Shown: positions 8,787-17,040, counted from the first letter of the stretch. The stretch is DNA of 64,000 bases from an uncultured Oscillospiraceae bacterium (GCA_900539165.1 UQAZ01000009.1:21191-85190); one strand, 5' to 3'. Made by a program: numbers and translations. The notes: a model not told the origin generated them from the letters alone.

Positions 8787-9458
8787 ATGGAAAGTATGGT
8801 AAATATATATCTTTACGGCAAAAAATATGCCGTACCGTCAAATTTAACTATAATGAGCGCAATGGAATATGCAGGCTATCAGCTTAAAAGAGGCTGTGGA
8901 TGCCGTAACGGCTTCTGCGGTGCGTGCGCTACCATTTACAGAATTGCAGGCGGTGAGCTGAAAGCTTGTCTTGCATGTCAGACAAAGGTTGAGGAGGGTA
9001 TGTTTATTGCAACTCTTCCGTTCTTCCCGCTTGTTAAGCAGCCTTACGATATTGAAAAGGTTAGCGTAAACGAGTCGATTATGATGCAGCTTTATCCCGA
9101 GATTTATTCCTGCATCGGCTGTAATGCCTGCACAAACGCTTGTACTCAGGAGCTTAATGTTATGCAGTATATCGCATACGCTCAGAGAGGTGAGTTTGAA
9201 AAATGCGCCGAGGAAAGCTTTGACTGCGTAATGTGCGGCGTTTGCTCCTCTCGTTGTCCTGCCGGTATTTCTCATCCGCAGGTTGCACTTCTTGCACGCC
9301 GTATTAACGGTAAATATCTTGCTCCGGAAAGCAAGCATTTGACAGAGAGAGTTCAGGAAATCAAGGACGGCACATTCGAGGAACTTCTCGAAAAACTTAT
9401 GAATAAGCCGATTGACGAAATGAAAGAACTATATAATAACAGAGAGATTGAGAAGTAA
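8787..9458 (+). CDS. frdB: Fumarate reductase/succinate dehydrogenase iron-sulfur subunit (FrdB-like)
   Basis: This 223-residue protein has an N-terminal [2Fe-2S] ferredoxin domain with Cys39, 44, 47 and 61 (GCRNGFCGAC, then KACLAC). Two further clusters follow, CIGCNACTNACTQ near 110 and CVMCGVCSSRCP near 150. This is the FrdB/SdhB plan, slightly shorter than the usual 230-250. The first ferredoxin motif ends in C-T rather than the common C-P. It lacks the C-terminal CCG domains that make methanogen TfrB a FrdB-HdrB fusion; here a separate hdrB is present in the same run. It starts after GGAGG and is 12 bp from frdA. It should carry electrons to the flavin of FrdA. Confidence 0.85.
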   Translation: MESMVNIYLYGKKYAVPSNLTIMSAMEYAGYQLKRGCGCRNGFCGACATIYRIAGGELKACLACQTKVEEGMFIATLPFFPLVKQPYDIEKVSVNESIMMQLYPEIYSCIGCNACTNACTQELNVMQYIAYAQRGEFEKCAEESFDCVMCGVCSSRCPAGISHPQVALLARRINGKYLAPESKHLTERVQEIKDGTFEELLEKLMNKPIDEMKELYNNREIEK

Positions 9459-9470
9459 GGAGGTGCCGAT

Positions 9471-11072
9471 ATGTATAACGAAGAAATGAAAAAATCTATG
9501 GAAAAGGTTGCTGCTCACAGAGAGGCTAACGCTGTTCTTGAGCCACGCAGAATGACTGCCGACGAAAAGGACACTCTTCTTGCGACCTATCACCCGGACT
9601 ATAAGCAGAGCGAGTTTGCCACTCTTGCTATCGGACCTAATAAGGGCGAAAAGGTGCCTCTTGAGCTTGCCGATTTGCTTCAGGCACACAGCAGAATAAA
9701 GAATAAAAAAATCAATCTTGATAAGATTGACTATGATGTTGATGTTCTTATTATCGGCGGCGGCGGAGCAGGTGCTTCCGCAGCTATCGAGGCTGACAAT
9801 AACGGCGCAAGCACTATGATTGTCACAAAACTCAGAATCGGTGACGCAAACACAATGATGGCAGAGGGCGGTATTCAGGCTGCGGATAAGCCTAACGATT
9901 CTCCTGCACAGCACTATATTGATGCATTCGGCGGCGGTCACTTTGCCGCAAAACCCGAGCTTCTTTATAAGCTTGTAAACGATGCTCCCGAGGCTATTCA
10001 GTGGCTTAATAATCTCGGCGTGGAATTCGACAAAGACGCTGACGGCACAATGATTACCACCCACGGCGGCGGTACATCAAGAAAGAGAATGCACGCCGCT
10101 AAGGACTATTCCGGTGCGGAGATTATGCGTACTCTTCGTGACGAGGTGCAGAACAGACAAATTCCTATTGTTGATTTCACTTCGGCTATTGAGCTTATTA
10201 AGGACGAAGACGGCAAGATTGCCGGTGCCGTTCTTATGAATATGGAAACCGAGGAAATCCTTGTTGCAAGAGCAAAGACTGTTATTATCGCAACAGGCGG
10301 TGCAGGTCGTTTGCATTATCAGGGCTTCCCGACCTCTAACCATTACGGCGCTACTGCCGACGGACTTGTTCTCGGCTATCGTGCAGGAGCAAAGCTTCTT
10401 TATGCCGACACACTTCAGTACCACCCGACAGGTGCCGCATATCCTGAGCAGATTTTCGGTGCGCTTGTTACCGAGAAGGTTCGTTCTCTGGGCGCAAAGC
10501 TTATCAATGTTGACGGTGAAGCATTTATGCATCCGCTTGAAACCCGTGATGTTTCCGCTGCTTCTATCATTCGTGAATGTTCAACAAACGGTAAGGGCGT
10601 TCATACAGATGACGGAATCGGCGTATGGCTCGACACCCCTATGATTGAGCTTAAAAACGGCGAGGGTACTATCGAAAAGAGAATCCCGGCTATGATGAGA
10701 ATGTTTGCTAAGTACGGAATTGATATTCGTAAAGAGCCTATTCTCGTATATCCTACCCTTCATTACCAAAACGGCGGTCTTGATATTTCTGCCGACGGTA
10801 TGACAGAAATCGAAAACCTTTACGTTGCAGGCGAGGCTGTCGGCGGAATTCACGGCAGAAACAGACTTATGGGTAACTCGCTTTTAGACATTATCGTGTT
10901 CGGCAGAAATGCCGGCAAAAACGCTTCTGAAAAGGCAAGAGGCGTTGAGCTGAAGGCTCTTACTCTTTCTCATGTTGACGATTTCGAGAACGAAATTAAG
11001 GGCGCAGGCATAGAGACCGACAAGGTGTCGCCTCAGCTTCTTCCCGATTATACTCGCAAGGTAAACGAGTAA
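9471..11072 (+). CDS. frdA: Fumarate reductase flavoprotein subunit, soluble type
   Basis: This 533-residue flavoprotein belongs to the FrdA/SdhA/NadB family and should reduce fumarate to succinate. Beyond an N-terminal extension of about 85 residues, it has the FAD motif IIGGGGAGASAA near residue 93. Every catalytic element is present: LQYHPTG (His near 322), ETRDV (Arg near 365), PTLHYQNGG (His near 428) and NRLMGNSLLD near 465. The histidine that binds FAD covalently in SdhA/FrdA (SHTVAAQGG) is Asn127 here (ANTMMAEGG), so FAD is probably noncovalent. No membrane anchor genes (FrdC/D) follow. With frdB and the Flx-Hdr genes it forms one transcription unit. Succinate dehydrogenase or aspartate oxidase are less likely given the partner and context. 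Confidence 0.88.
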   Translation: MYNEEMKKSMEKVAAHREANAVLEPRRMTADEKDTLLATYHPDYKQSEFATLAIGPNKGEKVPLELADLLQAHSRIKNKKINLDKIDYDVDVLIIGGGGAGASAAIEADNNGASTMIVTKLRIGDANTMMAEGGIQAADKPNDSPAQHYIDAFGGGHFAAKPELLYKLVNDAPEAIQWLNNLGVEFDKDADGTMITTHGGGTSRKRMHAAKDYSGAEIMRTLRDEVQNRQIPIVDFTSAIELIKDEDGKIAGAVLMNMETEEILVARAKTVIIATGGAGRLHYQGFPTSNHYGATADGLVLGYRAGAKLLYADTLQYHPTGAAYPEQIFGALVTEKVRSLGAKLINVDGEAFMHPLETRDVSAASIIRECSTNGKGVHTDDGIGVWLDTPMIELKNGEGTIEKRIPAMMRMFAKYGIDIRKEPILVYPTLHYQNGGLDISADGMTEIENLYVAGEAVGGIHGRNRLMGNSLLDIIVFGRNAGKNASEKARGVELKALTLSHVDDFENEIKGAGIETDKVSPQLLPDYTRKVNE

Positions 11073-11096
11073 ATTTTGTTACGCAAATTCTAAAAA

Positions 11097-11146
11097 CCTC
11101 CCCTTTTCTCGGGGGAGGTCGCATTGCCTTGCAATGACGGAGGGGT
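11097..11146 (+). terminator. Terminator/REP-like element copy B after frdA
   Basis: CCTCCCC and GGGGAGG form a 7-bp hairpin 25 bp after the frdA stop. A second hairpin (GTCGCATTGC/GCAATGAC) and GGAGGGGTTT follow. It has the same two-hairpin plan as the elements at 2196 and near 35 kb, and probably ends or tunes the frdA transcript. Confidence 0.6.
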
Positions 11147-11200
11147 TTGCGTTTTTATTTTATACATTATTGTTGTTTTTTTATTAAGGGGGTAGAAACA

Positions 11201-12421
11201 ATGAGTTTTGGATTGATAACCGTAAACGGTGTGGCATTTCTTACATTTTGTGTGTTTGCCGTTGCCGCTGTCGGTTATATTATAGGCAGAGTTACCGTTA
11301 AGGGCGTCAGCCTCGGCACGGCAGGTGTATTCATTGTCGCTCTGCTGTTCGGTGCTTTTCTTTTTCCGAGCCTTGAAACACAGCTTAAAATCGGTGATGT
11401 AACCTTTGTTAAGGAAGCACTTAAAATCATTGAAAATATCGGACTTATATTCTTTGTAACTTCGGTCGGCTTTATCGCAGGTCCAAAGTTTTTCAGAAAT
11501 ATTAAGGCTAATTTCAAGTCGTATGTTTTGCTCGGTGTTGTAATAATTCTTTCAGCGTCGCTCATTTGCGTGCTTTGTATAGCAATAGGCGGAAAGTTCA
11601 GCGGTGTTGACGGTGATACATTTAAGTCTACTATGGTAGGCATATTGGCAGGTGCGTTGACTTCGACCCCTGCATTTTCAGCCTCAAAGGAGGCGGTCGG
11701 AGAGCTTGGAACAAGCTTTGAGGACGCAGTATCGGCAGGTTATGCCATTGCGTATCTGTTTGGTGTTGTCGGCGTTGTTCTTTTCGTACAGCTTGTGCCT
11801 AAAATCGTTAAGGCGGATATGGCTGAGGAAATCAAGCGTATTTCCGACGACCACGCTTGCGATGTGTCGGCAAAGAAAAACGGCAAATCGCTTATTGCGG
11901 TTGACGAATTCGGATTTATGTCGTTCTCATCTGCAGCAATTATCGGTGTGTTTGTCGGCTCAATTAAGGTTAGAGGCTTCTCGCTCACAATCACGGGCGG
12001 TTGTATCCTTGTTGCATTGCTTTTCGGTCATTTCGGAAAAATCGGAAAAATCAATCTCACACCCAACGCTGCCAGTCTGCGTACGCTTCGTGAGCTTGGA
12101 CTGATGATGTTCCTTATCGGAGCAGGTGTAAGCGGCGGCGCAAAGTTTGTCGAGTATTTCCAGCCGATTTATTTCCTCTACGGCGCAATCATAACACTTG
12201 TGCCGATGATAGTGGGATTTTTGTTTGCTAAATTCGTGCTTAAAATGCCGCTTCTTAATAACCTCGGCTCAATTACAGGCGGTATGACAAGTACCCCTGC
12301 ACTCGGCACACTTATTTCCGTTACAGGTACCGAGGATGTCGCTTCGGCTTATGCCGCAACCTATCCTATCGCCCTCGTGTCGGTTGTTGTGGCAAGCAAG
12401 CTGATTATTATGTTCTGCTGA
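11201..12421 (+). CDS. AspT/SucE-family carboxylate transporter
   Basis: This 406-residue integral membrane protein has a duplicated fold of about ten helices. Each half carries the family motif (ALTSTPAF near residue 150, GGMTSTPALG near 361), typical of the aspartate:alanine exchanger family. The hydrophilic TrkA-C domains that sit mid-protein in most AspT members are absent. The start at 11201 is chosen because of AAGGGGG 8 bp upstream; an earlier in-frame ATG lacks a site. Corynebacterium SucE, a succinate exporter, belongs to this family. Following directly after the fumarate reductase genes, the most economical role is succinate export, perhaps in exchange for malate or fumarate. Substrate is inferred from context only. 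Confidence 0.72.
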   Translation: MSFGLITVNGVAFLTFCVFAVAAVGYIIGRVTVKGVSLGTAGVFIVALLFGAFLFPSLETQLKIGDVTFVKEALKIIENIGLIFFVTSVGFIAGPKFFRNIKANFKSYVLLGVVIILSASLICVLCIAIGGKFSGVDGDTFKSTMVGILAGALTSTPAFSASKEAVGELGTSFEDAVSAGYAIAYLFGVVGVVLFVQLVPKIVKADMAEEIKRISDDHACDVSAKKNGKSLIAVDEFGFMSFSSAAIIGVFVGSIKVRGFSLTITGGCILVALLFGHFGKIGKINLTPNAASLRTLRELGLMMFLIGAGVSGGAKFVEYFQPIYFLYGAIITLVPMIVGFLFAKFVLKMPLLNNLGSITGGMTSTPALGTLISVTGTEDVASAYAATYPIALVSVVVASKLIIMFC

Positions 12422-12442
12422 TACAGTTTATATTATGTATAA

Positions 12443-12478
12443 AAACCCTCGAGCTACGCTCGGGGGTTTAACATTTTT
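12443..12478 (+). terminator. Terminator after the AspT-like gene
   Basis: A 12-bp near-perfect stem (AAACCCTCGAGC / GCTCGGGGGTTT) with a 3-nt loop lies 21 bp past the stop codon and is followed by a T-rich stretch. Confidence 0.85.
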
Positions 12479-12511
12479 CGTCGCTGTTCATATTATGGAA
12501 TGGTGAGAAAT

Positions 12512-13246
12512 ATGACTGCTTTAGGAATGCTTATTCCGTTTATCGGCACATGCCTTGGCGGTGCGTGTGTGCTTTTGATTAAGAAAAAAATAAATCCGTC
12601 AGTCGAAAAGGCACTTCTCGGATTTTCGGGCGGAGTTATGATTGCCGCTTCTGTGTGGTCGCTGATTATCCCTGCCGTCGAGCAGAGTGCGCACTTGGGC
12701 AGACTTGCCTTTTTGCCTGCACTCATCGGCTTTTTTTTGGGAATAGGACTTTTGCCCGCTGTGGATAAATTTCTTCCACGGGTTAAAATGGATAAAACTC
12801 AAATGCTCGTTTTCGCCGTTACGGTTCATAATATTCCCGAGGGTATGGCTGTCGGCGCAGTGTTTGCAGGCTATCTCAGTCCGCTTAGCAACATTTCCCT
12901 TGCCGACGCTTTTGCGCTCAGTATAGGTATCGCTATTCAAAATTTTCCCGAGGGTGCGATTATCTCCGTGCCTGTTTTTGCACAGAGTAAAAATAAGGGT
13001 AAGTCGTTTTTGGCTTCGGTTATGAGTGGCGTTGTCGAGCCGATTGCGGCTTTGGCTACCATTTTGCTTTTCAGCGTTCTGTCTCCCGTTTTGCCGTATC
13101 TTTTGGCTTTTGCGGCAGGGGCTATGGTTTATGTCGTCGTTGAGGAGCTTATTCCCGAGGCAAAGGCAGGCTCTGTTGGTAATCGTTCAACCTTGTCGTT
13201 CGCTCTCGGCTTCGCCGTAATGATGGTACTTGATATAGTGTGCTAA
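12512..13246 (+). CDS. ZIP-family divalent metal transporter
   Basis: This 244-residue membrane protein belongs to the ZIP (ZupT) family, which moves Zn2+, Fe2+ or Mn2+ into the cytoplasm. Helix IV has HNIPEGMAVG near residue 106 and helix V has NFPEGAIISVP near 145. These are the two metal-binding helices. Helix V has Asn where ZupT usually has His, which can alter metal choice. I prefer the ATG at 12512, with GGTGAG just upstream, over the ATG at 12500. The gene is alone between a terminator and the toxin-antitoxin locus. Confidence 0.85.
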   Translation: MTALGMLIPFIGTCLGGACVLLIKKKINPSVEKALLGFSGGVMIAASVWSLIIPAVEQSAHLGRLAFLPALIGFFLGIGLLPAVDKFLPRVKMDKTQMLVFAVTVHNIPEGMAVGAVFAGYLSPLSNISLADAFALSIGIAIQNFPEGAIISVPVFAQSKNKGKSFLASVMSGVVEPIAALATILLFSVLSPVLPYLLAFAAGAMVYVVVEELIPEAKAGSVGNRSTLSFALGFAVMMVLDIVC

Positions 13247-13293
13247 AAATAAAAACAGCACTTTGCAGGCTGTTCCGCGTGCTTTAGAGGCTG

Positions 13294-13322
13294 TTGACAA
13301 ATTGATATTAAGCGTATATAAT
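13294..13322 (+). promoter_or_regulatory. Consensus promoter of the antitoxin RNA
   Basis: TTGACA (13294-13299) and TATAAT (13317-13322) have exact consensus hexamers at 17-bp spacing. No coding frame follows on this strand; the transcript runs straight into a terminator about 100 bp later. Confidence 0.85.
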
Positions 13323-13328
13323 AAAAGT

Positions 13329-13424
13329 GAACAAGGAGCAGTCCGATAGACGGTCAGCCTCCAATGTTGGATTAAAGAAGTAATCGCACTTTATTGGAAG
13401 TTTTGGGCGATTACTTCTTTTTTA
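13329..13424 (+). ncRNA. Putative antitoxin small RNA of a type I toxin-antitoxin pair
   Basis: A transcript of about 95 nt is bounded by a perfect consensus promoter and a 14-bp perfect terminator stem (13374-13387 with 13407-13420) followed by T residues. It runs convergently into the 3' end of a tiny hydrophobic ORF on the other strand, whose stop codon lies in the same hairpin. The RNA carries GCCUCCAAUG, which can pair with the toxin's GGAGG ribosome site. This layout (convergent genes sharing a bidirectional terminator) is that of Fst/RNAI-RNAII. Exact ends are estimated. Confidence 0.72.
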
Positions 13425-13485
13425 GTATAATTATGTAGCCTGTATATACAATAACAAAAGCCGTTAGTACTATAAGGTAATCCAT
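13411..13485 (-). CDS. Putative type I toxin: 24-residue membrane peptide
   Basis: A 24-codon ORF encodes a peptide with one hydrophobic span (LIVLTAFVIVYTGYIII) and a basic tail LKKK, the standard form of small membrane-acting type I toxins. It has a near-perfect ribosome site GGAGGTG, 5 bp before the ATG. The mRNA leader can fold so that ACCTCC at 13523-13528 (minus strand) pairs with this site, next to a second stem CUCUUG/CAAGAG. The ribosome site would then be hidden, as in Fst. The stop codon lies in the shared terminator. I do not recognise the exact family. Confidence 0.7.
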   Translation of the reverse strand: MDYLIVLTAFVIVYTGYIIILKKK

Positions 13486-13577
13486 AACATCACCTCCGTT
13501 TATCTCTTGCAAAATCAAGAGTGGAGGTAAGATTTAACCGCCTACCGTTAATCTGACAAATCTCCTTGCCAAAGGGA

Positions 13578-13606
13578 ATTATACACAAAAACTAATATCA
13601 AGTCAA
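13578..13606 (-). promoter_or_regulatory. Promoter of the toxin mRNA
   Basis: On the minus strand TTGACT (13606-13601) and TATAAT (13583-13578) are spaced 17 bp. Transcription would start near 13571 and give an mRNA of about 160-200 nt with a long structured leader. Confidence 0.75.
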
Positions 13607-13617
13607 ATAAATCAAAC

Positions 13618-13653
13618 AAAAACGGATTGCAGGTGTTCCTGTAATCCGTTTTT
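13618..13653 (-). terminator. Terminator of yebC
   Basis: A 16-bp stem with one wobble (AAAAACGGATTGCAGG / CCTGTAATCCGTTTTT) and TGTT loop lies 11 bp beyond the yebC stop. The minus strand reads into a T-run. Confidence 0.85.
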
Positions 13654-13664
13654 GTGCGTTAGGC

Positions 13665-14411
13665 TTATTCATCCTCGTATTCGTCTTCGTTTTCCCAGTT
13701 GTGATAGATGTTTTGAACATCGTCATTTTCTTCAAACATTTCTATCATCTTAGCCATCTTCTTCATATCGTCCTCTGATTCAAGACGGGTGTAGGTTGAC
13801 GGAATGTATGCTGCCTCGCTTGAAATAATGTTGTAGCCTTTTTCGCTGAGTTCGTCACGAATAGCGCCTACATCGTTAGGCTCTGTGCGGATTTCAAAAA
13901 TGTCCTCCTCGTCGGCAAGAAAGTCACTTGCGCCTGCCTCAAGAGCGTCCTCCATAAGCTGATCCTCGTCGGTGTCCTCTTTTTCGATAATGATTACGCC
14001 TTGTCTTTCAAACATAAAGGTTACAGAACCGGGGTTGCCCATATTTCCGCCTGCTTTGTCGAAGTAGTGTCTTACTTCACCGGCTGTACGGTTTCTGTTA
14101 TCTGTAAGTGCTTCAACCACTACCGCAACGCCTGACGGACCGTATCCCTCATAAATGATTTCCTCGTAGTTTGTTGTGTCAGCGTCACCTGCCGCTTTTT
14201 TGAGCATTCTGTCGATGTTATCGTTAGGCACATTGTTTTGCTTTGCCTTTGCGATTACATCACGAAGCTTTGCGTTGTTGTTAGGGTCTGCGCCGCCGTT
14301 CTTTACGGCAACGGCAAGCTCTCTGCCGATTTTAGTAAATACCTTTGCTCTTGCAGCGTCGTTTGCACCCTTTTTTCTCTTAATGGTGCTCCATTTATTA
14401 TGTCCACTCAT
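13665..14411 (-). CDS. yebC: YebC/PmpR family protein
   Basis: This 248-residue protein belongs to the YebC/TACO1 family. Members bind DNA or, as shown for some, act with the ribosome to help translation of proline stretches. The N-terminus MSGHNKWSTIKRKKGANDA is the family signature; NAKLRDVIAKAKQNNVPNDN near residue 55 and the acidic C-terminal domains follow. The start at 14411 is fixed by this signature and by GGAGG 9 bp upstream. A longer upstream frame is not family-like. Length is normal. It reads away from the divergent spoIVB gene. Confidence 0.95.
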   Translation of the reverse strand: MSGHNKWSTIKRKKGANDAARAKVFTKIGRELAVAVKNGGADPNNNAKLRDVIAKAKQNNVPNDNIDRMLKKAAGDADTTNYEEIIYEGYGPSGVAVVVEALTDNRNRTAGEVRHYFDKAGGNMGNPGSVTFMFERQGVIIIEKEDTDEDQLMEDALEAGASDFLADEEDIFEIRTEPNDVGAIRDELSEKGYNIISSEAAYIPSTYTRLESEDDMKKMAKMIEMFEENDDVQNIYHNWENEDEYEDE

Positions 14412-14590
14412 CTCGTTATCCTCCCTGATTGATGAAGTAATTTCGCTTTTATTCGTATGTCGTCGGCTGAGCTGGAATTCGTTCGGCTCGCCGGTTATTA
14501 AAATTTTGATACAAAATATTTTATCATATATACTTAACGCTTTCAAGTATGAATTTTGCCCAATTAGGTAAAACTAATAGCGGTGATTGT

Positions 14591-15796
14591 ATGAATATTA
14601 AAAAAGCTATACGAATTTTTGATGCCGTGTTGCTCGTTTTATGTACTCTTTTGTTTTCTGTCATCATTTGGGCAACCGTTTCTCTGCCCGACAGCGTGGT
14701 CAGCTATGACGGTGATTACAGCCCGTTTTCTCGTGTGATAACCTACACCTCGGGCGATAACGGTACAACCGCTTCCGTTGACGCTCAGTCTTTGCCAAAT
14801 CGCCGTGAAAGCTTAAAGCTGTTCGGAATTGTGCCTGTTAAAGAAGTAACTCTTACAGAGCAGGACGAAAAAACGGTGCTTGTAAGCGGTGAAGTTTTCG
14901 GAATAAAGCTTTACACGGACGGCGTTATAATCGTCGGCACTCAGTCGGTTGACGGTGAAAACGGCAGGGTTAATCCTGCCGAGGCTTGCGGCTTGCAGGT
15001 GGGCGATGTCATAATATCCATTAACGGTCAAAAGGTCTTTACCTCCGATACGGTGCATAATATTTTGAATGACAATAACGGCTCAGCCTTTGATATAAAG
15101 GTCAAGCGAGGCGAACGCTATCGTGAGTTTTCTCTCACTCCCGTTTATTGCGAGCGTGAGGGTTGCTTTAAGGCGGGAATGTGGGTGCGCGACTCAACGG
15201 CAGGTATCGGCACGCTCACCTATTATGATAAGGACAGCGGTATGTTCGGCGCACTCGGTCACCAAATCAATGATGTGGATACAAACGAGATTATGCCGCT
15301 TCTTGAGGGCGAGGCTGTCAGTGCTAAGGTTACCGATATTCAGCGTCCGTCAAAGGGCGTGACAGGCTCACTCGAATGTGATTTCGGCAGCGCCTCATTA
15401 GGCAGGCTGACGGCTAATACAAATTGCGGCATTTTCGGAGCGTATTCCGCCATACCCGATTGTGCAAGAGAATACCCCATTGCTTCCGTTCAGCAGGTCA
15501 AAAAGGGCAAGGCTACTCTCATTTCCACCGTTGAGGGCGTTACGCCCCGTGAGTACGATATAGAAATTACCCGAATTTCATATAACGACACGGCTTCTCA
15601 AAAAAATATGGTGGTTAAAATTACCGACCCCGAATTAAAGGAACTTACGGGCGGCATAGTTCAGGGAATGAGTGGCTCTCCCATTGTGCAGGACGGTCGC
15701 CTTGTCGGTGCGCTCACCCATGTTATTGTAAACAGTCCCGATAAGGGTTATGCCGTGTTTGCCCAAGCAATGCTCGAAAAACAGCAGGCAGGCTGA
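14591..15796 (+). CDS. spoIVB: SpoIVB serine peptidase (S55)
   Basis: This 401-residue protein matches SpoIVB, the forespore-secreted peptidase that signals across the outer forespore membrane to activate SpoIVFB and sigma-K. It has an N-terminal membrane anchor (residues about 9-30) and a PDZ domain around CGLQVGDVIISINGQ near 136. The peptidase domain carries the catalytic histidine in GALGHQIND near 222 and serine in GMSGSPIVQDG near 360. The start at 14591 has GGTGAT upstream; an earlier in-frame ATG would add 14 non-conserved residues. Its presence indicates a spore-forming lineage. Confidence 0.93.
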   Translation: MNIKKAIRIFDAVLLVLCTLLFSVIIWATVSLPDSVVSYDGDYSPFSRVITYTSGDNGTTASVDAQSLPNRRESLKLFGIVPVKEVTLTEQDEKTVLVSGEVFGIKLYTDGVIIVGTQSVDGENGRVNPAEACGLQVGDVIISINGQKVFTSDTVHNILNDNNGSAFDIKVKRGERYREFSLTPVYCEREGCFKAGMWVRDSTAGIGTLTYYDKDSGMFGALGHQINDVDTNEIMPLLEGEAVSAKVTDIQRPSKGVTGSLECDFGSASLGRLTANTNCGIFGAYSAIPDCAREYPIASVQQVKKGKATLISTVEGVTPREYDIEITRISYNDTASQKNMVVKITDPELKELTGGIVQGMSGSPIVQDGRLVGALTHVIVNSPDKGYAVFAQAMLEKQQAG

Positions 15797-15970
15797 GTGC
15801 TTCATAAGTGCTTTTTGTGCCGTGCCTGCCTCGGCTTGCTGTCTTTTTCGCATAAAGCGTTGGCACAAGATTTGTATAATTTTCACTATATGTAGGGTTT
15901 GTGTTGATTTTTCTAACGATAAGTGGTATAGTTATTTTATAATATTTATGTCACCGTTAGGAGAGAAATA

Positions 15971-17020
15971 ATGAATAAGAGATTTAAGACTGCTGTTGCA
16001 ATATTAATGGTTTTGGTAATAAGCGTGTCGTTCTTCGCCTGCTCAAAAAAAGAGGAGGAGCCGGAGACCACTACCGAACCCACAACGGCTTATATTCCGC
16101 CTACAAACCCTCTTACGGGTAAGGAGATTTCGGAGAGTGCAGACGGAAAAAGACCTGTTGCGATAGTTGTCGAAAATCACAGAGATGCTCGTCCGCAGTT
16201 CGGTATCGGCTCAGCCGATATTGTTTGCGAGGGAGAGGTAGAGGGCGGCATCAGCCGTATGCTTTGGGTATATGCAGACACCTCAGCCATTCCCGACGAG
16301 GTGGGACCGCTTCGCAGCGCAAGACCGAGCTTTGTGGAATTCAGCCAATTCTTTGATGCCGTGTTCATTCATTGGGGCGGCTCACACAGTAAGGGCGATT
16401 ATGTCGGAGGTTATGAAACAATCAGTGCAAAAAATGTCGAAAATATCGACGGAATGAACGGTGGCGCACTGTTTGGCAGAAATAAGTCCAGACGAGTATC
16501 CTCCGAGCATACAGGCGTTATGTATGCAAAGGAGCTTGACGGTGTAATTGACGGTAAGGGCTATCGTAAGCAGCTTGATAAGGATAAGATTGTTGCTTTT
16601 GACTTTAACAGCTCTGCAACCCCTGCCGGAGAAATAACCGCAAACGGTGTAAATGTTAAGTTTTCATCACGCACCGACACAAGAAAGTTCACCTTTAACT
16701 CAGACGATTCAATGTATCATACAAGTGATTGGGATTCAGACACTTCGTTTGAAAATCTTATACTTCTAAAGGCTGACTCAACTTATGTCACCACTCCGTA
16801 TAAAGGCTCAAGCACTACATATCTGAATTACAGCTGGACATCGGGCAGCGGTGTTTATGTGTCCGACGGTAAGGCAAGTGATATTACTTGGTCCGTAACA
16901 GACGGTAAGCTTTCCGTTAAAGATTCAATGGGGTCAACTCTTTCGCTTAATAAGGGACAGTCATATATCGGCTTTGTTTCGGCAAATCACGACGGCTCTG
17001 TTGACTGTATTGCAGAGTAA
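15971..17020 (+). CDS. DUF3048 (YerB-like) lipoprotein
   Basis: This 349-residue lipoprotein has a signal peptide ending in the lipobox SFFAC (Cys24), then an acidic Thr-rich linker. The DUF3048 domain follows, with RPVAIVVENHRDARPQ near residue 60, a conserved EGGISRM stretch near 92, LRSARP near 118 and HWGGSH near 135. The C-terminal part is the second YerB domain. The B. subtilis relative YerB is an exported lipoprotein without a settled function, possibly linked to DNA or cell-envelope processes. GGAGAG precedes the start. It is likely anchored on the outside of the membrane. Confidence 0.85.
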   Translation: MNKRFKTAVAILMVLVISVSFFACSKKEEEPETTTEPTTAYIPPTNPLTGKEISESADGKRPVAIVVENHRDARPQFGIGSADIVCEGEVEGGISRMLWVYADTSAIPDEVGPLRSARPSFVEFSQFFDAVFIHWGGSHSKGDYVGGYETISAKNVENIDGMNGGALFGRNKSRRVSSEHTGVMYAKELDGVIDGKGYRKQLDKDKIVAFDFNSSATPAGEITANGVNVKFSSRTDTRKFTFNSDDSMYHTSDWDSDTSFENLILLKADSTYVTTPYKGSSTTYLNYSWTSGSGVYVSDGKASDITWSVTDGKLSVKDSMGSTLSLNKGQSYIGFVSANHDGSVDCIAE

Positions 17021-17040
17021 ATGATTTAATATCGGATTTT

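Noticed and set aside
9471..11072. L-aspartate oxidase (NadB) as identity of the flavoprotein
   Set aside because: The partner Fe-S subunit, lack of nadA/nadC nearby, and a fully SdhA-like active site favour fumarate reductase, even though the covalent-FAD histidine is missing.
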